NCBI GenBank assembly: GCA_028694115.1
Contig: JAQUUB010000016.1
Span: forward strand, 10,425-74,424
Direction of reading: 5' to 3'
From: Lachnospiraceae bacterium
GTDB taxonomy: Bacteria > Bacillota_A > Clostridia > Lachnospirales > Lachnospiraceae
DNA: 64,000 bases
Shown here: positions 35,765-45,191 of the stretch, piece after piece
Position numbering within the stretch: position 1 is the first letter of the stretch
Layout: each line of letters starts with the position of its first letter
Notes under the pieces: generated by a model
The model's input: the letters and a program-made list of their open reading frames with translations, nothing else
Told to the model about the DNA's origin: nothing
The model's database searches: none
Translations under genes and position numbers: made by a program

Positions 35765-37630
35765 ATGTCAGATGTAACAATGGAAAAGGGATATCCAACG
35801 CCTATGGGAGTTTCCATAGTAGGGAAGGATGTAAATATTGCAGTTGCAGTAACTGGAGAAGAATGCAGTATGATTCTTTATGACAAGGCAACGGGCAGGA
35901 AATGGAAACGCCTCGAATTACCAGGGGAATACAGGGTAGGAAATGTATATTGTGTTCTCTTAAAAAATTTCGATTATTCCTATGTTGAATATAACTTTTG
36001 CTCTGAAAAGAATAAATTTACGGATCCTTATGTAAAAAAAGTTTCAGGATGTGAAAAATGGGGCATAAGAAATCCAAAAGGAGTTTTTACTACAGACTCT
36101 TTTGATTTTGAAGATGATAAGCCTTTACAGATACCTTATGAAGATGTGATTCTTTATACATTGCATGTGAGAGGTTTTACAAAACATTCCTCTTCCAAAG
36201 TGAAGCATAAAGGCACCTTTGAGGGTATGATTGAAAAAATCCCTTATCTGAAAGATTTGGGGATTAATCAGGTTGAATTAATGCCTGCGTATGAATTTAA
36301 TGAACTGATTGAAAAAAAAGAGGAAAAGTATACATTAGTAAACATTCCGAAAGATGCGATAGAATCAAAAATTTTTCAAGAAGAAATGAAAATAAAAAAA
36401 CCAGATAATAAAATTAATTTCTGGGGATATACAGATGCCTATTATTTTGCACCAAAATCATCTTATTCTGCGGTAGATTCACCAGAAATATCTTTTAAGC
36501 ATATGGTAAAAGAATTTCATAAAGCTGGAATAGAAATTATCATGCAGTTCTATTTTCCGGTAGAAAAAAATCTGAATTTAATGATTGATTGCATTCGTTA
36601 CTGGATTACTGAATATCATATAGATGGGGTACATTTAAAAGGGAGCACGGTTCCAATTGAAATGATTGCTATGGATCCCTTTCTTAGCAAAAGCAAGATT
36701 TCCTATGAAAGAATGCCAACGGAACAAATCTACCAGCAGAATTATGTGCCGAAACAGAGAAACTTAGCTGTTTGTGATGATAGTTATATGTATGATATCC
36801 GAAAATATTTAAAAAGTGATGAGGATATGTTACGTACATTTATCAATCACCAGCTTTGTAATCCACAAAAACATGTCATGGTTAATTATTTAACAAATTA
36901 TTATGGATTTACGCTTATGGATCTTGTATCTTATGATAGAAAGCATAATGATGATAATGGCGAAGATAATCTTGATGGAAATGAATACAATTATAGTTGG
37001 AATTGTGGGGTAGAGGGAATTTCCAGGCGAAAAGCAATCCGTGCGATTCGGGAGAAACAGATAAAGAATGCGTTTACTTTTCTCTTTTTAAGTCAGGGTG
37101 TTCCTATGATTTTCAGTGGAGATGAATTCGGCAGGACACAAAAGGGAAATAACAACGCCTATTGTCAGGATAATGAAATCACATGGATAAATTGGACTCT
37201 TTTTGATAAAAACAGGGAACAATGGGAGTTTGTAAAAGAAATGATTTCATTTCGAAAGAGTCACTCTTTTTTTCATAAAAGAGAGAAATTTCAAATGATG
37301 GATTACAAATCCTGTGGGTTTCCAGATTTATCTTATCATGGGGAAATGGTGTGGTATCCTAAATTTGAAAACTACAATCGGCATATTGGATTACTATATT
37401 GTGGAGATTATGCGGAGTTGGAAAAAGGGGAAAAAGATGATTCCTTTTATGTTGCCTATAATATGCATTGGCAAAGTCATCGATTTGCACTTCCTAAACT
37501 TCCCAAGGGGAAAAAATGGTATAGTTTTGTTACAACAAAAGAAGGATTTTACGTGGAATCTCTCGAACTTAAGAATCAGGCTGATATTTTAGTATCCGAT
37601 AGAACTGTGGTAATATTAATTGGAAAATAA
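35765..37630 (+). CDS. Catalytically degenerate GH13 (isoamylase/pullulanase-like) protein
   Basis: The 621-residue product aligns by pattern with glycogen-debranching GH13 enzymes: an N-terminal CBM48-like domain (about 10-110), a barrel with LYTLHVRGFTKH, GMIEKIPYLKDLGINQVELMP and WGYTDAYYFAPKSSY, and FLFLSQGVPMIFSGDEFGRTQ with NNAYCQDNEI, then a beta-sandwich. The catalytic residues are altered. At the GFRFD position the sequence is GVHLK (Lys292 for the nucleophile Asp). The CHDG motif is NYYG (Tyr380 for Asp). The VVYNH motif is FYFPV, and no GEPW-like acid/base Glu is evident. Hydrolysis by the usual mechanism looks impossible. A carbohydrate-binding or regulatory role is inferred. Confidence 0.88.
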   Translation: MSDVTMEKGYPTPMGVSIVGKDVNIAVAVTGEECSMILYDKATGRKWKRLELPGEYRVGNVYCVLLKNFDYSYVEYNFCSEKNKFTDPYVKKVSGCEKWGIRNPKGVFTTDSFDFEDDKPLQIPYEDVILYTLHVRGFTKHSSSKVKHKGTFEGMIEKIPYLKDLGINQVELMPAYEFNELIEKKEEKYTLVNIPKDAIESKIFQEEMKIKKPDNKINFWGYTDAYYFAPKSSYSAVDSPEISFKHMVKEFHKAGIEIIMQFYFPVEKNLNLMIDCIRYWITEYHIDGVHLKGSTVPIEMIAMDPFLSKSKISYERMPTEQIYQQNYVPKQRNLAVCDDSYMYDIRKYLKSDEDMLRTFINHQLCNPQKHVMVNYLTNYYGFTLMDLVSYDRKHNDDNGEDNLDGNEYNYSWNCGVEGISRRKAIRAIREKQIKNAFTFLFLSQGVPMIFSGDEFGRTQKGNNNAYCQDNEITWINWTLFDKNREQWEFVKEMISFRKSHSFFHKREKFQMMDYKSCGFPDLSYHGEMVWYPKFENYNRHIGLLYCGDYAELEKGEKDDSFYVAYNMHWQSHRFALPKLPKGKKWYSFVTTKEGFYVESLELKNQADILVSDRTVVILIGK

Positions 37631-37655
37631 TAAAAAATTGTAAGGATGGAAGACT

Positions 37656-38297
37656 ATGGTATTCACCTCTTTTACTTTAAAATTAATTGCAGTCATCACC
37701 ATGTTAATCGATCATATTGGAGCAGCTTTATTACCACAATATTTTTTTCTTAGAATTATTGGAAGATTATCATTTCCAATCTATTGTTTCTTATTGGTAG
37801 AAGGCTTTTATCATACAAGGGATATCAAGAAATATTTATCCCGCATGGGCTTATTTGCTATTGTTTCAGAGGTGCCTTTTGATCTCGCATTTCATGATAT
37901 GTTTTGGTGCATGGAATATCAAAATGTATTTTTTACTTTATTTCTAGGGCTATTCATGGTTTACTTATTAAATCGTTTCTTGCATGTAGTAGCGCAGCTA
38001 TTCATCGTATCAGGTACATGCTTACTTGCCTATGTGATTCATTGTGATTATAGCTATATGGGTATTCTGCTTATTTTGTTCTTCTATTTATTTCGAACCG
38101 ATCGTTTATTGCAGTGTGCCAGTGTATTTTTGTTAAATGCTACCTCATTTAGCAGTGTTCAGTGGGTAGGAGGTCTTGCCTTACTTCCTATTCAGCTTTA
38201 TAATGGAAAGCCAGGGAAATATAGATGGAAGTACTTTTTTTATCTATTTTATCCCGTACATTTATTTATTATTTATCTAATAAAAATTGGAGTTTAA
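37656..38297 (+). CDS. TraX-family integral membrane protein
   Basis: The 213-residue, very hydrophobic product matches the TraX family. The N-terminus TLKLIAVITMLIDHIGAALL is characteristic, followed by LRIIGRLSFPIYCFLLVEGF, Tyr-rich loops and YNGKPGKYRWKYFFY near the end, with about seven to eight membrane helices. TraX of F plasmid N-acetylates pilin; chromosomal Firmicute members belong to an acyltransferase-like membrane family with unknown substrates. It follows the GH13-like gene by 25 bases with AAGGATGG as RBS and is probably in the same transcript. Confidence 0.9.
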   Translation: MVFTSFTLKLIAVITMLIDHIGAALLPQYFFLRIIGRLSFPIYCFLLVEGFYHTRDIKKYLSRMGLFAIVSEVPFDLAFHDMFWCMEYQNVFFTLFLGLFMVYLLNRFLHVVAQLFIVSGTCLLAYVIHCDYSYMGILLILFFYLFRTDRLLQCASVFLLNATSFSSVQWVGGLALLPIQLYNGKPGKYRWKYFFYLFYPVHLFIIYLIKIGV

Positions 38298-38299
38298 TT

Positions 38300-38890
38300 A
38301 TGCATCCCATCAAACATTTTTTAACAATTACCTATCATAAATTCCTTGTAATGCAAGGATGCTTTGGGGTAGGTCTGTATAAACAAGGATTGTTACATGA
38401 TCTTAGCAAATATTCGCTTTCAGAATTTATTGTAGGTGCAAAATATTATCAGGGAGATCAGAGCCCAAACAATATGGAGAGACGTGATAAGGGTTATTCT
38501 TCGGCATGGCTGCATCATAAAGGTAGGAATAAGCATCATTATGAGTATTGGGTTGATTACTCTACAAAGGCAGTCAGAGGAAAAGTCGTACCTGTTGAAA
38601 TGCCAGTCAAATATGTAGTAGAGATGATGATGGATCGAATTGCAGCATCAAAAGTATATAATGGAAACAAGTATCAGGATTCTTTTCCGCTTGAATATTA
38701 TTTAAGAGGCAAAGAAAATGCGCCGATTCATGAGAATACAAAGATGCTTTTGGAAAAGCTTTTAAGGATTCTGGCGGAAAAAGGTGAGCAGGAATCTTAT
38801 CAGTATATAAAGAAATTTATTTTAAATAAAAAATGTAAACTTGGTATGTTTAAAAAAGCATATTCAAGAATGGAGGATAGGAATGATTGA
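38300..38890 (+). CDS. DUF5662 family protein
   Basis: The 196-residue product starts at ATG 38300, preceded by TTGGAG; the same frame is open upstream inside the traX gene. Recognisable are the N-terminal HPIKHFLTITYHKFLVM, the HDLSKYSLSEF segment, AWLHHKGRNKHHYEYWVDY with several His, and PVEMPVKYVVEMMMDRIAASK. The repeated His/Asp motifs resemble an HD-like metal site, but no activity is known to me. The family is common in Firmicutes and phages. The gene overlaps trpS by 8 bases. Confidence 0.82.
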   Translation: MHPIKHFLTITYHKFLVMQGCFGVGLYKQGLLHDLSKYSLSEFIVGAKYYQGDQSPNNMERRDKGYSSAWLHHKGRNKHHYEYWVDYSTKAVRGKVVPVEMPVKYVVEMMMDRIAASKVYNGNKYQDSFPLEYYLRGKENAPIHENTKMLLEKLLRILAEKGEQESYQYIKKFILNKKCKLGMFKKAYSRMEDRND

Positions 38891-39896
38891 TAACAAAAAA
38901 GTACTATTTAGTGGGATGCAGGCCACAGGAACATTAACGCTTGGAAATTATCTTGGAGCATTAAAAAACTGGGTATCTTTAAGTGATGAGTATGAATGCT
39001 TTTATTCGGTGGTTGATTTGCATTCTATTACAGTACGTCAGGATCCAGCAGAGCTTAGAAAGAGAGCTAGAAATTTATTGACCTTATATATTGCAGCAGG
39101 ACTTGATCCAACCAAAAACTGCATTTATTATCAATCGCATGTTTCTGGACATGCAGAATTATCATGGATTTTAAATTGTTATACTTATATGGGTGAATTA
39201 AGTCGTATGACGCAGTTTAAGGATAAATCAGCAAAGCATGCGGACAATATTAATTCAGGACTCTTTACGTATCCAGTTCTTATGGCTGCAGATATTCTGC
39301 TTTATCAGGCAGATGTGGTACCAGTTGGAATTGATCAGATGCAGCATCTGGAAATAACAAGAGATATTGCACAGAGATTTAATAGTATTTATGGGGATGT
39401 ATTTACAATACCAGAAGCGTATATTGGAAAAGTTGGAGCCAAAATTATGAGCTTACAGGATCCAGAAAAGAAAATGTCAAAATCAGATGAGAATCCAAAC
39501 GGAAGTATTTATCTAATGGATGATCCCGACACAATTATGCGTAAATTCAAGCGTGCGGTGACAGATTCAGACGCGCAGGTACTATATAGGGAAGAACAGC
39601 CTGGAATCAGAAATTTAATCGATATCTATTGCTCCTGTACAGGGAAAACTCCACAGGAGACCGTAAAAGAATTTGATGGCAAAGGATATGGTGAATTTAA
39701 GGAAACAGTCGGAGAGGCAGTCGTTTCTTCATTAAAACCAGTACAGGATCGATATGCAGAGCTTCAAAAGGATAAAGGCTATATTGACAGTATGATCAAG
39801 GACAATGCAGATAAGGCAAATTATTATGCAACAAAGACTCTTAGAAAGGTCCAGAAAAAAGTAGGATTTCCAGAGAGAGTAAAGTGTGAGAAGTAA
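38883..39896 (+). CDS. trpS: Tryptophanyl-tRNA synthetase
   Basis: The 337-residue class Ic synthetase charges tRNA-Trp. LFSGMQATGTLTLGNYLGAL contains the HIGH variant TLGN. Also visible are the tryptophan-site region SVVDLHSITV, YPVLMAADILLYQADVVPVGIDQMQHLE and the KMSKS motif in DPEKKMSKSDENP. The start at 38883 has GGAGGATAGG upstream and overlaps the DUF5662 stop; an earlier in-frame ATG at 38841 lacks family support. No T-box precedes it. A family A repeat follows. Confidence 0.97.
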   Translation: MIDNKKVLFSGMQATGTLTLGNYLGALKNWVSLSDEYECFYSVVDLHSITVRQDPAELRKRARNLLTLYIAAGLDPTKNCIYYQSHVSGHAELSWILNCYTYMGELSRMTQFKDKSAKHADNINSGLFTYPVLMAADILLYQADVVPVGIDQMQHLEITRDIAQRFNSIYGDVFTIPEAYIGKVGAKIMSLQDPEKKMSKSDENPNGSIYLMDDPDTIMRKFKRAVTDSDAQVLYREEQPGIRNLIDIYCSCTGKTPQETVKEFDGKGYGEFKETVGEAVVSSLKPVQDRYAELQKDKGYIDSMIKDNADKANYYATKTLRKVQKKVGFPERVKCEK

Positions 39897-39910
39897 TTCT
39901 AAGGAGCAAA

Positions 39911-40022
39911 ATGTGAAAAGAATTTCTAAAGAAGCGAAATAACCGCTTCTAAGAAATACTATGTTTCACATAAGAAGAAGCCGCAAGCGCCTTCTTCTCA
40001 CTGATTATTTGTGCGTAATGGA
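39911..40022. repeat. Dispersed two-hairpin repeat, family A, copy 2
   Basis: It is homologous to the element at 25125-25232 with the same order: a long hairpin (ATGTGAAA pairing with TTTCACAT, inner GAAGCG/CGCTTC), a second hairpin (GAAGAAGCCGCAAGCGCCTTCTTC), then TCACTGATTATTTGTGC. Several differences from copy 1 are paired changes that keep the stems. It lies between trpS and the UPF0303 gene. Confidence 0.8.
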
Positions 40023-40049
40023 GAACGTGTGAAAAGAATGGAGGATAAT

Positions 40050-40556
40050 ATGGATACAGAAAAGACAATTGAAGAGATTTTAAGTGTTTTAGGGATGCAG
40101 GAAGAAATATTACAATTTAATCATTTTACGAATGCAGATGCATGGGAGCTTGGAAGCCTGATGGTGGAAGAAGCAAAAAAAAGAGAAGTAACGATCTCTA
40201 TCAGTATTAGACGCAATAATGGCTTAGTTGTATTTCAACATTGCCTCGATGGTACAAAACTTCATAATGAGCAATGGATGTGTAGAAAATTTAATACGGT
40301 AAAGGTTATGGAAACGAGTAGTTTATTTTTATATACCAAGCTTAAAAAGTGTGATCAGACAATGGATGATCAGTTTTTAGATGAGAAGGAATATGCCTGC
40401 TGTGGTGGAGCGTTTCCAATCAGAATTGAGGAAGCAGGTGTGATAGGTGTTATTATCGTATCAGGAATGAATCATGTAGCAGATCATGATTTTATTATTA
40501 AATGTCTGTCAAAGTATCTTCACATGGATGAGGTTCCAAGAATTAAGAAATTTTAG
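40050..40556 (+). CDS. UPF0303 / heme-degrading-domain (GlcG-HbpS-like) protein
   Basis: The 168-residue product matches the UPF0303 (YBR137W-like) family: a helical N-terminus, WELGSLMVEEAKKREVTISI, RNNGLVVFQHCLDGTKLHNE, and CCGGAFPIRIEEAGVIGVIIVSGM leading to HDFIIKCL. The fold is shared with GlcG/HbpS heme-binding proteins; the biochemical role of UPF0303 is unclear and heme degradation is not shown. The start at 40050 has GGAGG 5 bases upstream. The M20 peptidase gene follows 22 bases later. Confidence 0.85.
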   Translation: MDTEKTIEEILSVLGMQEEILQFNHFTNADAWELGSLMVEEAKKREVTISISIRRNNGLVVFQHCLDGTKLHNEQWMCRKFNTVKVMETSSLFLYTKLKKCDQTMDDQFLDEKEYACCGGAFPIRIEEAGVIGVIIVSGMNHVADHDFIIKCLSKYLHMDEVPRIKKF

Positions 40557-40578
40557 TGGTATGCAGATGGGAATAAAA

Positions 40579-41775
40579 ATGATGGAATTAAAGCAATTAA
40601 AACAATTAATGTATCAAAAAGAAGATGAAAATCATCTTCTTTTTGAAGAAGTAAGTAATATCATTTTTAATCATCCAGAATTAGGGGACCAGGAATATTT
40701 TAGTGCAAAGTATTTAACGGAACAAATTAAACAATTGGGATTTTCCGTTGAAATGCCGTATAAAGGACTAGAAACTGCATTTCGCTGTGAACTAGGGGAT
40801 GATGAGGGACCTTGTATTGCTTTTCTGGCAGAATATGATGCTCTTCCTGGATATGGAAGTAATAGAAAAGAAAATGCCCATGCATGTGGGCATAACTGGA
40901 TTGCAGCAAGTACCTTTGCTGCCTGCGCGGCTTTAGCCTCTGTAAAAGAGCATTTTCAAGGAAAAATCGTTTTTATGGGCACTCCTGCAGAGGAAACTAT
41001 AGGTAGAAAAATCGATTTAGTGGAATACGGTGCATTTGATGATATCGATGCAGTTTATCAGATGCATTTAGGTTTAGAGACAGTGATTGATTGTAAAGCA
41101 TTGGCAGTGACCGATTTCTATTTTACTTTTGAGGGCTTAGCGTCTCACGCCTCCGGATGTCCAGAGAAAGGAATTAATGCATTAGATGCAGTGACTCTTA
41201 CCTTTGCCGGAATCAATGCATTACGCCAGCATACAAAGCCAGATGTGAAAATCCATGGAATTATTATTGAGGGCGGACAGGCAGCAAATATTGTTCCTGA
41301 TCATTGTGTAATGCATGTTATGATTCGAGCAGCGGATAAGAATTATCTGGAAGAGGTTGTAGATAAGGTTTGCAATTGTGCTAAGGGTGCAGAGCTGATG
41401 ACTGGTGCTAAGCTAACTATGAAAAGAGCCAGAAATACATTTTATGATTTGAAAAATAATGAAGTCATGATGAATATGATGAAAGAGGATTTAGCGGAAC
41501 AGGGAATTACGGATATCGATAAAGAGGAAGTATATACAGCTGGAAGCACGGATATTGGAAATGTTGGGTACGCATCTCCAACCTGCTATGTGGAACTGGG
41601 AACAAAGAAAATGGGACCACATACGCCTCACGATGCTGCTTATCTGGATATTGTGAATTCCAATTATTCCTATCAGTTACTACATAAGGGAGCCAAGGCA
41701 ATGGCGGCGGGGGCGCTTGCTATTTTTTGCTCAAAGGAAATAAGAGAGCAAGTAAGAGAGAAAAGAAATCAATAG
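40579..41775 (+). CDS. M20-family amidohydrolase (AbgB/aminoacylase-like)
   Basis: The 398-residue metallopeptidase-type enzyme has LAEYDALPGYGSNRKENAHACGHN with the first metal ligands, GTPAEET with the catalytic Glu, YQMHLG, a dimerisation domain starting TDFYFTFEGLASHASG, and the late STDIGNVGYASPTCYVELG and HTPHDAAYL. The pattern is that of p-aminobenzoyl-glutamate hydrolase B / N-acyl amino acid amidohydrolases; the substrate is unknown. The start at 40579 (GGGA upstream) is chosen; the frame is open upstream inside the preceding gene but not conserved. Confidence 0.92.
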   Translation: MMELKQLKQLMYQKEDENHLLFEEVSNIIFNHPELGDQEYFSAKYLTEQIKQLGFSVEMPYKGLETAFRCELGDDEGPCIAFLAEYDALPGYGSNRKENAHACGHNWIAASTFAACAALASVKEHFQGKIVFMGTPAEETIGRKIDLVEYGAFDDIDAVYQMHLGLETVIDCKALAVTDFYFTFEGLASHASGCPEKGINALDAVTLTFAGINALRQHTKPDVKIHGIIIEGGQAANIVPDHCVMHVMIRAADKNYLEEVVDKVCNCAKGAELMTGAKLTMKRARNTFYDLKNNEVMMNMMKEDLAEQGITDIDKEEVYTAGSTDIGNVGYASPTCYVELGTKKMGPHTPHDAAYLDIVNSNYSYQLLHKGAKAMAAGALAIFCSKEIREQVREKRNQ

Positions 41776-41820
41776 GAGATTAAGAACGTAGTTTTGGGAA
41801 AGTAAATGGGGAAAGTACAA

Positions 41821-42786
41821 ATGAAAATAGGTTTGATTGGGTTTGGAGGAGTTGGAAAATCACTGATTCGTCTGATTAGTGAAGAACGGCAAGATATTGA
41901 AGTAGTCTATATTGTGAAAAGCAATGGGGCGCTTGTAAATGAGAGTGGAATAGATTTAGAGAGCGTTCTTGTTATGGAACATCAAATATATAACCATCCT
42001 GCATGGAAGCCGTTAACTTCCTTTTATGATGTAGTAGATATTCCGGTAGATTATATAGTGGAACTTACGCCTACTGTAATAGAAGATGGAGAGCCAGCAC
42101 TTTCCTATATTAAGGAAGCACTTTTGTATAAAAGAAATGTAATAACAGGAAATAAAGGTCCTATTCTGCATGCATATCACGAACTGATGGAATTAGCAAG
42201 AAAACAAGAGGTTACATTGGGAATCGGATGTGTAGCAGGGGGAGCGCTTCCATCAATTGCAGTAGGAAAATATGGACTGGCAGGATCTAAAATAAAATCC
42301 ATAGAGGCAATTCTTAATGGAACTACTAATTTTATTTTGAATTCCATGGAAGAACATGACATAAGCTATGAGGATGCGCTAAAAGAAGCCATTTCCCTGG
42401 GAATTACTGAGACAGATCCTATGTTTGATGTGGAGGGATTTGATACTGCTATCAAAATAGTGATTTTAGCAAATGCTTTGATGAATCAGAGCCTGACCCT
42501 TAAGGATGTTTCTATAAAGGGGATTACAAAGATTACAAAAGAGGAGATTACAGCTGCGAAAAGAGAGTCAAAATCTTGTAAACTGGTAGGAAAAATCGAA
42601 ATGATAGAAGATAAAGTAGTAGCAGAAGTTAAGCCTGTGTTTTTAACATCAGGACATCCACTTTTCTGTGTAAAAGATAAGAATAAAGGGATATGTTACC
42701 ATTCTGATACGCTGGGAACGATTGTGGTCACTGGCGGGGCATCAGGTACCAGGTCTGCTGCTGCAGCGATTCTTAGAGATATGTAA
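41821..42786 (+). CDS. hom: Homoserine dehydrogenase, short form
   Basis: The 321-residue product catalyses NAD(P)H-dependent conversion of aspartate semialdehyde to homoserine, leading to Thr and Met. The Rossmann start is MKIGLIGFGGVGKSL; VITGNKGPI, GCVAGGALPSIAVG, the signature LNGTTNFILNSM, and EAISLGITETDPMFDVEGFDTAIK carry the catalytic Asp/Lys. There is no C-terminal ACT domain, so feedback inhibition by threonine through ACT is not expected. ATG 41821 has GGGGAAAG upstream; 41806 is also possible. No aspartate kinase is nearby. Confidence 0.92.
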   Translation: MKIGLIGFGGVGKSLIRLISEERQDIEVVYIVKSNGALVNESGIDLESVLVMEHQIYNHPAWKPLTSFYDVVDIPVDYIVELTPTVIEDGEPALSYIKEALLYKRNVITGNKGPILHAYHELMELARKQEVTLGIGCVAGGALPSIAVGKYGLAGSKIKSIEAILNGTTNFILNSMEEHDISYEDALKEAISLGITETDPMFDVEGFDTAIKIVILANALMNQSLTLKDVSIKGITKITKEEITAAKRESKSCKLVGKIEMIEDKVVAEVKPVFLTSGHPLFCVKDKNKGICYHSDTLGTIVVTGGASGTRSAAAAILRDM

Positions 42787-42816
42787 AAATTATATAGTGT
42801 AGAAAAAGGGTGCTTA

Positions 42817-42846
42817 TTGACAAAGTCAGCACCTTTCGTTTACAAT
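42817..42846 (+). promoter_or_regulatory. Promoter of the amino-acid ABC transporter operon
   Basis: TTGACA (42817-42822) and TACAAT (42841-42846) are separated by 18 bp. The region overlaps a GGGTGCT/AGCACC stem that may end hom transcripts. The roughly 75-nt leader has a CGCGG/CCGCG hairpin near 42905 just before the RBS. Confidence 0.7.
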
Positions 42847-42929
42847 GAACACTGTACATTTGTAAAGTAGTAGAGAAATAACGAATAAAAGATTACGGGA
42901 CGCGGGATACCGCGCAGATGGGAGAGATT

Positions 42930-43751
42930 ATGAAAAGATTATTATCCGTTTTATTAGTAGTTACCATGGCAGCTTCTATGCTGACAGGATGTGGTAACAA
43001 GTCAGATCAGAGCCGTCTTGACAAAATCAAGGAGGCAGGTAAAATTCAGGTGGCTACAGAACCATATTTTGCACCTTATGAATTTATTGATAATACAAAA
43101 CAAGGAGATCTACAATATCAGGGAGCAGATATGCAGTTAGCTCGTTACATAGCAGAGGAAATGGGAGTGGAGCTTGAAATCGTTCCTCTTGAATTCTCAG
43201 CGGTTTTAACTGGTATTTCAGACGGAAAATATGACCTCGCAATTTCAGGTCTTGGATATACAGCGGAACGTGCAGAGTCAATGGAATTATCAGAAGCATA
43301 TTTTACAGAGGATGTTGATATTCATGGACTTTTAGTAAAAGAAGAAAATGTTTCAAAATATAAAGCGTTATCCGATTTTGACGGATTAAAAATCGCATAT
43401 CAGAGTGGTTCTTTACAGGACACTTATGCGAATTCACAATTAAAAGATATTACACCTATGCCATTTGATGATGTTGCAAAAGCAGTTCTTGCAGTTCAAG
43501 AGGGTAAAGCAGATGCAGCGGCAGTGTCATATGACAATGGAGCATTATTCTGTCAGTCAAATGAAGGAATTGGAATGTGTGAGCCTTTATTTAGTTCAGA
43601 TGGAGCAGGTGTTGTAATTGCAGCTCCTAAGGGAGAAACAGAATTAATTGAAGAAATTAATAAGATTGTTGCAAAATCAAAAGAAACAGAAATGTATGCT
43701 ACATGGTGGGATGAAGCAAAAAAACTTGCAGCAGGTCTCGGATTAGAATAA
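42930..43751 (+). CDS. Amino-acid ABC transporter substrate-binding lipoprotein
   Basis: The 273-residue family 3 solute-binding protein has a lipoprotein signal peptide ending in the lipobox LTGC (Cys near residue 22). The mature start IKEAGKIQVATEPYFAPYEF is typical of polar amino-acid binders, followed by GADMQLARYIAEEMGVELEI, DLAISGLGYTAERAESM and the hinge DGLKIAYQSGS. The ligand cannot be fixed by eye. The start at 42930 fits GGGAGA. It is first in an operon with the permease and ATPase genes, 18 bases before the permease. Confidence 0.94.
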   Translation: MKRLLSVLLVVTMAASMLTGCGNKSDQSRLDKIKEAGKIQVATEPYFAPYEFIDNTKQGDLQYQGADMQLARYIAEEMGVELEIVPLEFSAVLTGISDGKYDLAISGLGYTAERAESMELSEAYFTEDVDIHGLLVKEENVSKYKALSDFDGLKIAYQSGSLQDTYANSQLKDITPMPFDDVAKAVLAVQEGKADAAAVSYDNGALFCQSNEGIGMCEPLFSSDGAGVVIAAPKGETELIEEINKIVAKSKETEMYATWWDEAKKLAAGLGLE

Positions 43752-43769
43752 GTTTAAAAGGAGAAATAC

Positions 43770-44426
43770 GTGTTAGAGACAATTATTAAAATATTAACAA
43801 AATACGGTTATATGTTTGCGATTGGTTTAGGCAATACCCTCTGGATGGCATTGATTTCCATTGTGTTTGGTACTATAATTGGTTCCTTTATCGCAATCGG
43901 AAAATTATCCAGAAAAAAATTTTTAAATGTCCTGACAAGTATTTATATTGAAGTATTAAGGGGTACCCCAATGCTTTTACAATTGTATTTGTTTTGGATC
44001 CTACTTCCTAAAATATTACCGGTAACAGATTTACAATGTATTATTGTAGCACTTGTAATTAATAGTAGTGCCTATGTAGCAGAATGTATCAGAGCTGGAA
44101 TCCAGGCGGTTGATAAAGGACAAAAGGAAGCAGCATTAAGTCTTGGTATTAGTGAAAATAATATCATGCGTAAAATTATCTTCCCGCAGGCGATAAAAAA
44201 CATCCTGCCAGCACTTGGTAATGAATTTATTGTTATGATCAAGGAAACGTCTCTTGCCTCCGTATTTTTCTGTGGAGAGTTAATGACTCAGTATAAGACC
44301 ATCCAGTCATTAACATTTAAGGCAATTGAACCATTACTGATTGTAGGTATCATTTACTTATTTTTAACGCTTGTACTATCAAAATTATTACAAATTTTTG
44401 AGAGGAGGTTAAAAGAAAGTGACTGA
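43770..44426 (+). CDS. Polar amino-acid ABC transporter permease
   Basis: The 218-residue His/Glu/Gln/Arg-type permease starts with GTG at 43770 after AAGGAG. It has about five membrane segments; the family's early [18 protein letters not shown] is present, then [21 protein letters not shown] [10 protein letters not shown], and the EAA coupling loop [22 protein letters not shown]. It pairs with the ATPase gene, which overlaps its end by 8 bases. The subunit would dimerise to form the import channel. Confidence 0.95.
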   Translation: MLETIIKILTKYGYMFAIGLGNTLWMALISIVFGTIIGSFIAIGKLSRKKFLNVLTSIYIEVLRGTPMLLQLYLFWILLPKILPVTDLQCIIVALVINSSAYVAECIRAGIQAVDKGQKEAALSLGISENNIMRKIIFPQAIKNILPALGNEFIVMIKETSLASVFFCGELMTQYKTIQSLTFKAIEPLLIVGIIYLFLTLVLSKLLQIFERRLKESD

Positions 44427-45156
44427 TGTATTAATTAGAGTAGAGAATTTAAAAAAAGATTTTAAGGATTTAGAAGTCCTAAAGGGAATCACAGAAGAAA
44501 TACATGAGGGAGAGGTAGTGTCTATTATTGGACCATCCGGTTGCGGTAAGAGTACCTTCCTTCGCTGCATGAATCTGTTAGAACAGCCAACATCCGGCAG
44601 AGTCTTATTCGAAGGGGACGATATTACAGGGAAATCAGTTGATATTACACTTCACAGACAGAAAATCGGGATGGTTTTTCAGACATTTAATGTATTTCCT
44701 CATATTACAGTATTAGAAAATGTGACATTGGCACCAATTCTAAACAAAAAAATGACAAAAGATAAAGCAGAGGAAAAGGCAAAAGAACTGCTAGAACGTG
44801 TAGGACTGCTTGACAAAATGAACGAATATCCCAAAAAACTTTCCGGTGGTCAAAAGCAAAGACTTGCCATTATCAGAGCACTTGCCATGGAACCAGATGT
44901 TATGTTGTTTGATGAACCTACCAGTGCACTGGATCCTGAAATGGTCAATGAAGTACTCGATGTAATTAAGGAATTAGCCATTTCTGGTATGACAATCGTA
45001 ATCGTAACTCATGAAATGGGTTTTGCAAGAGAAGTCAGTGATCGTGTACTATTTATGGATGAAGGTGTCATTGCGGAGCAGGGAACTCCTGAGGAAGTAT
45101 TGTCGAATCCCAAGAATCCAAGAACGATTGATTTCTTAAGTAAGGTTTTGAAATAG
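44419..45156 (+). CDS. Polar amino-acid ABC transporter ATPase
   Basis: The 245-residue GlnQ/HisP-like ATPase starts at GTG 44419, overlapping the permease stop, with GAGAGGAGG upstream. Walker A is GPSGCGKST, the Q-loop lies in [12 protein letters not shown], the signature is [11 protein letters not shown], Walker [15 protein letters not shown], and the H-loop [10 protein letters not shown]. It energises uptake for the preceding permease and lipoprotein. A terminator follows 36 bases after its stop. Confidence 0.97.
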   Translation: MTDVLIRVENLKKDFKDLEVLKGITEEIHEGEVVSIIGPSGCGKSTFLRCMNLLEQPTSGRVLFEGDDITGKSVDITLHRQKIGMVFQTFNVFPHITVLENVTLAPILNKKMTKDKAEEKAKELLERVGLLDKMNEYPKKLSGGQKQRLAIIRALAMEPDVMLFDEPTSALDPEMVNEVLDVIKELAISGMTIVIVTHEMGFAREVSDRVLFMDEGVIAEQGTPEEVLSNPKNPRTIDFLSKVLK

Positions 45157-45191
45157 GAATATATGGATATAATGATTATGCATTTTGATGC

